A DNA stretch of 64,000 nt from positions 42,682,339 through 42,746,338 of the forward strand of contig CM055112.1 of assembly GCA_029204225.1 (NCBI GenBank). The letters are read 5' to 3'. Under the pieces are notes generated by a model, which saw only the letters and a list, made by a program, of their open reading frames with translations, was not told the DNA's origin and made no database searches. A program made the translations under genes and the position numbers. The stretch is from Diphasiastrum complanatum. Lineage: Eukaryota > Streptophyta > Lycopodiopsida > Lycopodiales > Lycopodiaceae. Below are positions 58,560 through 64,000 of the stretch, in pieces. Every line of letters starts with the position of its first letter. Position 1 is the stretch's first letter.

Positions 58560-61500
58560 GCTGCGAATTTTCGTGAAGGCATGTCGTGAAATTCTCGCTC
58601 GTCGTCCATCGTGACTCGCGCCAGGGCATTTTCGCGATGCCTGGAACCCTGGCATGACCGTCACGAGATATTCCCGAAGGCGCCTGTAACAAACATTTCA
58701 CGACGGCCTTCTAGAAACGCGACAGGCGCCCTTCTAGAAAATTTATATTAGGGCCCTTCTAGAAATTTTTGCGACATGCCTTCTAGAAAATTTCTAGAAG
58801 GCCGAGCACCTGTCGCAAAATTTCTTGAAGGCCAGGTGCCTGTCGTGAGATTTTTGCGATAGGCCTTCTAGAAATTTCTAGAAGGCTTGTCGTGAAAATC
58901 TTGCAACAAGCGCCTGGCCTTCTAGAAATTTCACGACAGGCGCATGTCGCATTTCTAAAAGGCATTCTCAAAAATTTTGCAAATGCCTGTCGCGAAATCC
59001 TTCTAGAAAATTTCTAGAAGGCCAGGCACCAAAAGGCCTTCTAGAAATTTTCTAGAAGGCCAGTTGCAAGAATTTTGCGACAGGTGCCAGGCCTTCTACA
59101 AATTTTCTAGAAGGCCTTCTAGAAATGCGACAGGTGCCCTTCTAGAAAATTTCTAGAAGGCGCCCTTCTAGAAATTTTAGCGACAGGCCTTCTAGAATAT
59201 TTCTAGAAGGCCAGGCGCCTATAGCAAAATTTTCTTGACAGGGCTTCTACAAATTTTCTAGAAGGCATGGTCTTGTAGAAATTTTCTAGAAGGCTTGGCC
59301 TTGTAGAAATTTTGCGACAGGCCTTGTAGAAATTTGTTCATGAATTTTTCCCCCTCCGCGAAGGCCAGGAGCCAGAAGGCCTATCGTGAAATCCTTCTAG
59401 AAGGCCTGTTGCAAAGGCCAGGCTCCAGAAGGCCTGTCGCCAGAAGGCTTGTCGCCAAAAGGCCTATCGCGAAATCCTTCTAAAACATTTCTAGAAGGCC
59501 TGTAGCGAAGGCGTTCTAGAAAATTTTGCCACCCCCCTCCCACCCACCGCGAAATCCTTCTAAAAAATTTCTAGAAGGTCAGACGCCAGAAGGCCTATCA
59601 CGAAATTCTTCTAAAAGGCGCCAGAAGGCCAGTCGCGAAGGCCGGGTGCGAAAAGGCTTGTGGCAAAGGCCTGTTGCCAAAAGGCCATGCACCAGAAGGC
59701 CTTCTAGAGATTTTCTAGAAGGTTTGTCACCCCCCTCACCCACCCGCCGTGGCGGAGGGGGTTTTACGAAAATGCCATCGCGAAATCATTTTGTAGAAGG
59801 CCTTTCATGAAATCCTTCTAGAAAATTTCTAGAAGGCCTGTCGTAAAATCCTTCTAGAAAATTTCTAGAAGGCCAGGTGCCTGTCACGATGTTTTCACGA
59901 CAGGCCTTCTAGAAATTTTCTAGAAGGGCTGGCGCCAGGCGCCTGTCGCCAGAAGGCCTGTCACGAAAATCCCTCTAAAAAATTTCTAGAAGGCCTCTCG
60001 CGAAATCCTTCAAGAAAAATTCTAGAAGGCCAGGCGCCAGAGGCCTGTCGCGAAGGCCATGCGCTAGAAGACCAGACGTGAGAAGGCCAGACTCGAATCT
60101 CTCTCTCACGGGAGAAGTCCTATCGCGAAGGCCCGGCGCCATAAGGCCTGTCGCGAAGGCCAGGCGCCAGAAGGCCTGTCACGAAATCCTTTCAAAAAAT
60201 TTCTAGAAGGCCAGGTGCCAGAAGGCGTTCTAGAAATTTTCTAGAAGGCCTGTCGCCCTGCCCTCACCCACCCGCCGCGGCGGGTGGGCGGGGAGACGGG
60301 GGGGCGAAATTCACGAAAATGCCATCGCAAAATCATTTTCTAGTAGGTCTGTCGCGAATCCTTCTAGAAAATTTCTAGAAGGCCAGGTGCCTATCACGAT
60401 GTTTTCGCAATAGGCCTTCTAGAAATTTTCTAGAAGGCCTAGCGCCAGGCGCCTATCGCTAGAAGGCCTGTTGTGAAATCCTTCTAGAAAATTTCTAGAA
60501 GGCCAGGCACGAAGGCCTGGCGCCAGAAGGCCTGACGCTAGAAGGCCAGGCGCGAGAAGGCCAGACGCGAGAAGGCATGTCGTGAAGGCTAGTCGCCAGA
60601 AGGCCTGGCGCAAGAACGCTTGTCGCGAAGGCTAGGCGCCATAAGGCCGGTCACAAAATCCTTCTAGAAACTTTCTAGAAGGCCAGGCGCCAGAAAGCCT
60701 TCTAGAAAATTTTTAGAAGGCCTATCCCCCCCCTTCACCCACCCGTCGCAGCGGGTGGGCGGGGGCAAAAATTCACGAAAATGCCATCGCAAAATCATTT
60801 TCTAGAAGGACTTTTGCGAAATCCTTCTAGAAAATTTCTAGAAGGCCTGTCTCGAAATCCTTCTAGAAAATTTCTAGAAGGCTAGGTGCCTGTCGCGATG
60901 TTTTCGCAACAGGCCTTCTAGAAATTTTCTAGAAAGCCTGGCGCCAAGCGCCTGTCGCCAGAAGGCCTGTCGCGAAATCCCTCTAGAAAATTTCTAGAAG
61001 GCCTGTTGTGAAATCCTTCTAGAAAATTTCTAGAAGGCCAGGCGCCAGAAGGCCTGTCGTGAAGGCCATGCGTGAGAAGGCCACGTGCGAGAAGGCCAGG
61101 CTCAAATCTCTCTCTCACGAGAGAAGTCCTGTAGCGAAGGCTCAGCGCCAGAAGGCCTGCTGCGATAGGCCACGCGTTAGAAGGCCTATCGCAAAATCCT
61201 TCCAAAAAATTTCTAGAAGGCCAGGTGCCAGAAGGCCTTCTATAAATTTTCTAGAAGGCCTATCGCCCCGCCCTCACCCACCCACCGCCGCGGGTGGGCG
61301 AGGGCGGAGGGGAAAAATTCACGAAAATGCCATTGTGAAATCATTTTCTAGTAGGTCTGTCACGAAATCCTTCTAGAAAATTTCTAGAAGGCCTGTCACG
61401 AAAACATTGCAACAGGCACCTTGCCTTCTAGAAATTTTCTAGAAGGCCTGGTGCCAGGTGCGTGTCGCCAGAAGGCCTATCGCGAAATCCTTCTAGAAAA

Positions 61501-61605
61501 TTTCTAGAAGGCTAGGCGCGAAGGCCTGGCACCAGAAGGCCAGACGTAGAAGGCCAGGCGCCAGAAGGCCTCTCGCGAAGGCTAGACGCCAGAAGGCCCT
61601 GTGTC
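58560..61605 (+). repeat. Palindrome-rich satellite, right array with higher-order units
   Basis: Same words as the left array: CTTCTAGAAAATTTCTAGAA, TCGCGAAATCC, GGCGCC, AAGGCCT. From 59729 the array forms higher-order units, each opening with the GC hairpin (59729, 60256, 60726, 61266) followed by CACGAAAATGCCATCGC. Units 59729-60255 and 60726-61265 (about 530-540 bp, type A) share an AATCTCTCTCTCACG insert. Units 60256-60725 and 61266-61605 (type B, about 470 bp and truncated) lack it, so the pattern is A-B-A-B with a period of about 1 kb. The left third (58560-59728) is more diverged. Peptide frames through it are repeat artefacts. Confidence 0.93.
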
Positions 61606-62302
61606 AATAGGATCACAATGCAATTTCATCCAAACTATTTCTATATTCACGACGAATTATCCTTTTTTTTAGATTGTTCAATCATCACGGAAATTACATT
61701 GTTAGAGATCCGTCTGATCAATAAGTTCAATGGAGAAGACTTTTACATGTGGAAGTTTAAAATGAGAATGGTATTGATTGAGAAAGAGCTTTGGGTATAT
61801 GTCGATGGTTTGATAGCCAAATTGGCTGAACCTGACATGCTGACCACTTGGAAAGCTAAGGATGGCATAGCACTAGCCATTGTGTCTTTGAATCTAAAAG
61901 ATTCACAAATAGCTCATGTTGCAAATTGTTCTAGCTCCAAACAAGCATGAGACGTTCTTACAAGTTTACATGAATGGCATCAGAGACTAGGACATTTAAA
62001 TATGAGAGCAATCTTGTACATGCATCATAATACTGCGGTCAAAAAATTAAATATTAACGCTACCTCCATTAACATAAGAATAGTAAGATACTGTATTTCA
62101 CACTTGTGGATCCAAAAATAGCATAAAATAAGCATTCTACACACAAGATTGCAAGATATCACAAATATAGTGCACCAATGGATAGATGAACCCAAGCATG
62201 AGCATCCAACAAACATTAGAATAACTTGAACAAGCTTCCTTCCTTAATGCTCACATAAATGCAAGCTAACTCATCATTCAAAGCCTTCACTCTCAAAACA
62301 AA
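61606..62302 (+). pseudogene. Copia derivative, second copy, abutting the satellite
   Basis: Matches 17743-18205 (primer-site remnant TCAATAGGATCACAA, gag LINKFNGEDFYMWKFKMRMV, the same gag-to-RLGH fusion) and then jumps, near 62073, to sequence matching 19060-19283, i.e. part of the inverted copia LTR and gag. It has therefore lost about 0.85 kb relative to the 17-19 kb copy. It is non-coding beyond 108 codons. Confidence 0.85.
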
Positions 62303-62750
62303 TCCTTTCACATGTGTGTTCTTCATATATACATTTATTGATTAAAAAATTTAAGACCTTCATTTTGAGCAACTTATATGTAAGATACGATGTGTCAAAC
62401 ATGTGGGGGTATTGATGAAACTTTGATATCTTCATATATGGGACTACATTGTTGTGAATTTTACATTTAATTTTTAGTCTATTTACTCTTAAAAATCCTA
62501 CATGATTATAGAAACATGCCTACTAAAAAAACATTGAATTTTGATATCTATAGAGATAGACATGTGCATCCAAAGCTATCCATTTAAGTGTTGATAAAAA
62601 TTTTATATGCATTCAAAAATAAAAGTACAAGATATAAATCCTCGTGATCATCGAAACTGTAATTGTAAGTATATCAAAAGATATGCACTTTACTGCAATC
62701 ATAGGTATTTTTTTTAGATTAACATTTAAATTATTCAACGTGTTTCTTCT
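62303..62750. other. AT-rich stretch, nothing recognised
   Basis: No coding or RNA signature seen. It separates the copia derivative from the duplicated block. Confidence 0.45.
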
Positions 62751-62779
62751 TTCAGATTTATAATTATCAAACATAAGTG

Positions 62780-63590
62780 AATGGGAACCAGCACAATCAC
62801 TTGCAAGAATATTGATTATGATTCACTCTGATGTTGGAAAGCTGCAATACAATGGAAGAAGTCTAAAGGAGCTTGCAGATAGTGGTTTATATTTTTATGA
62901 ATCTTCATATATACCACAAACGGATGGGACTTTTAGCAAGCTTGAAGCAATTCCATTGCCAAGTTTTCAGAGCGATGAGTGACCTACTCTAGACAGTATT
63001 GTTTCAGAATTCTTCAGATGCAAGCTACTCTTGGATGTTAGAAATGCCATGAAAATAAGGATAGGTTCAAAAATTGTTCACCTAAGTTTGTTTCTCTCAT
63101 TGCATATATTTGTTGATTTTTTCTCAAGTGCAAGTGTTCGAATTAGGACACCAACTTTATTTGTTTGCAAGGATTTATCAGATGAAATTTTGTTAGATCT
63201 CATGGATCAAGGCTAGGATACTAAAACAAATAAAGATATAGAATGTAGGATAAAGAAGTCGTCGATGATATTCCATTATCATATCGAAAAAAAAAAAAAA
63301 TGCTCAGTCTCACATTTAGCTATCAGAGATTCAAGAAAATTGATGTTACATGGCTACCACTAGATCAAGGCTTCCAAATAAATGGTCACACAAACCGAAG
63401 GAGATAAGCATCATACACAATGAAGAATTTTTTACTATGATTGAGGTCGAAGAGCATTGGAGCCTTGATTATGTCAAAGTGGAGCTCATCCTATTACAAA
63501 CCAATCTACCCACTTATTTCAGATTCATCATCAACAAAAGACTCGTGAGTACTCTATGTTTATCGCTTGTTCAAAATAGTACACACTAAA
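62780..63590 (+). pseudogene. Unrecognised gene fragment in the segmental duplication
   Basis: From about 62783 one frame reads EWEPAQSLARILIMIHSDVG, LKELADSGLYFYESSYIPQT and LEAIPLPSFQSDE, meets a single TGA (near 62980) and continues PTLDSIVSEFFRCKLLLDVR to a stop at 63216. A second frame from ATG 63350 (MATTRSRLPNKWSHKPKEIS, TYFRFIINKRLV) is open here but frameshifted in the left copy; a GTGAGT after KRL could be a splice donor. It may be another part of the transposase-like element seen at 9-15 kb, because the left copy is fused to that gene. The family is not identified. Confidence 0.45.
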
Positions 63591-64000
63591 GGAAAATGAC
63601 ATAGTTTGCAATCACACATTCACTAGTATTTGTCTTGTAAGACAGGAGCTGATAATGTGCTGCAAAGGTCCTACAACAATCACCATTGTGGAAGAGTAGT
63701 TATGGTAAAACAATTTATCGAATAAAAAAATTAATCACGATTCCAAAATCAAGAATAAATAGAATGAATTACCTTTGAAATATCAACATCTTGTTGAAGG
63801 TTTTACCACTCAAAAAATAACTTTGCATTATACAACGTATACTACCCAAAGTTGAACAAGTCCTTTTGCTAGGGCGACTGCAAAAAGTTCACCACACAAG
63901 ATATCAATGAAGGAAACCACACAATGAATAGAATACATTAGAATGTTGATTTAAAAATGTCAATGAAATGGACAGGATTTATATTAAGATTAATGATATC
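62954..64000. repeat. Segmental duplication, right copy (matches 10855-11901)
   Basis: Direct-orientation match to 10855-11901 with scattered substitutions and small indels (for example an A-run at 63288-63300). It continues to the window edge. Confidence 0.88.

Noticed and set aside
58783-61376. Frames rich in FLEG, RPSRN and LLAPGL within the satellite (also 47243-47753)
   Set aside because: The peptides are direct translations of the satellite words in both orientations, with no start context or stable frame across units.
58560-61605. CRISPR-like array
   Set aside because: Repeats are degenerate, palindromic and of variable spacing in a plant nuclear context, with no unique spacers and no cas genes.

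Overview
This window is nuclear DNA of a land plant from a large, repeat-dense genome. The evidence is a plant BAHD acyltransferase gene, a plant-style C2H2 zinc-finger gene with IDD/STOP1-like finger spacing, spliced gene fragments with GT-AG introns, and retrotransposons primed by tRNA-iMet (copia type) or tRNA-Asp (Tat/Athila type). The species cannot be named from the sequence. Only two genes look intact: the BAHD acyltransferase (5831-7258, +) and the zinc-finger gene (23529-24632, +). A third, spliced host-type gene (about 55990-54383, -) is partly resolved.

Layout. 1-1.1 kb: copia LTR and tRNA-iMet primer site (-). 2.9-3.3 kb: decayed gypsy reverse transcriptase. 5.8-7.3 kb: BAHD gene. 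8.3-8.9 kb: decayed gypsy integrase. 9.2-15.5 kb: two broken copies of an unrecognised multi-exon gene family that looks like a DDE-type transposase; the first is interrupted by a copia-like LTR and the second carries a fresh 337-bp tandem duplication. 17-20.8 kb: a + strand copia derivative spliced into a - strand copia derivative. 21.2-22 kb: a perfect 38-bp palindrome and a long (GA)n run. 23.5-24.6 kb: zinc-finger gene.

25.7-44.8 kb: a nested gypsy region. Two related Tat/Athila-like elements lie tail to tail (27926-36147 on +, 44821-36148 on -), giving an inverted repeat with arms of about 8 kb. Their large deletions complement each other: the + copy lacks most of the integrase, and the - copy lacks the protease. 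Each carries an extra sense ORF downstream of pol. A decamer (AACTCTCGCA or its complement) is scattered through both the leader and the post-pol region.

44.8-52.7 kb: copia fragments on both strands, long (GA)n runs, a palindrome-rich satellite (about 46.7-47.9 kb), a 1-kb degenerate heptamer tract, and a Helitron 3' terminus. 54.4-56 kb: a spliced gene on the - strand. 58.6-61.6 kb: a second, larger array of the same satellite in the opposite orientation. 61.6-64 kb: a copia derivative and a segmental duplicate of 10.9-11.9 kb.

The most unusual feature is the satellite. It is built from short perfect palindromes (TTCTAGAA, TCGCGA, GGCGCC, AGGCCT) plus a GC hairpin, is organised into alternating higher-order units, and has a dense TTCnnGAA arrangement resembling heat-shock elements. 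Each array abuts one half of the same copia LTR/primer-site junction. This suggests that one satellite-bearing element was split by an inversion of about 12 kb.
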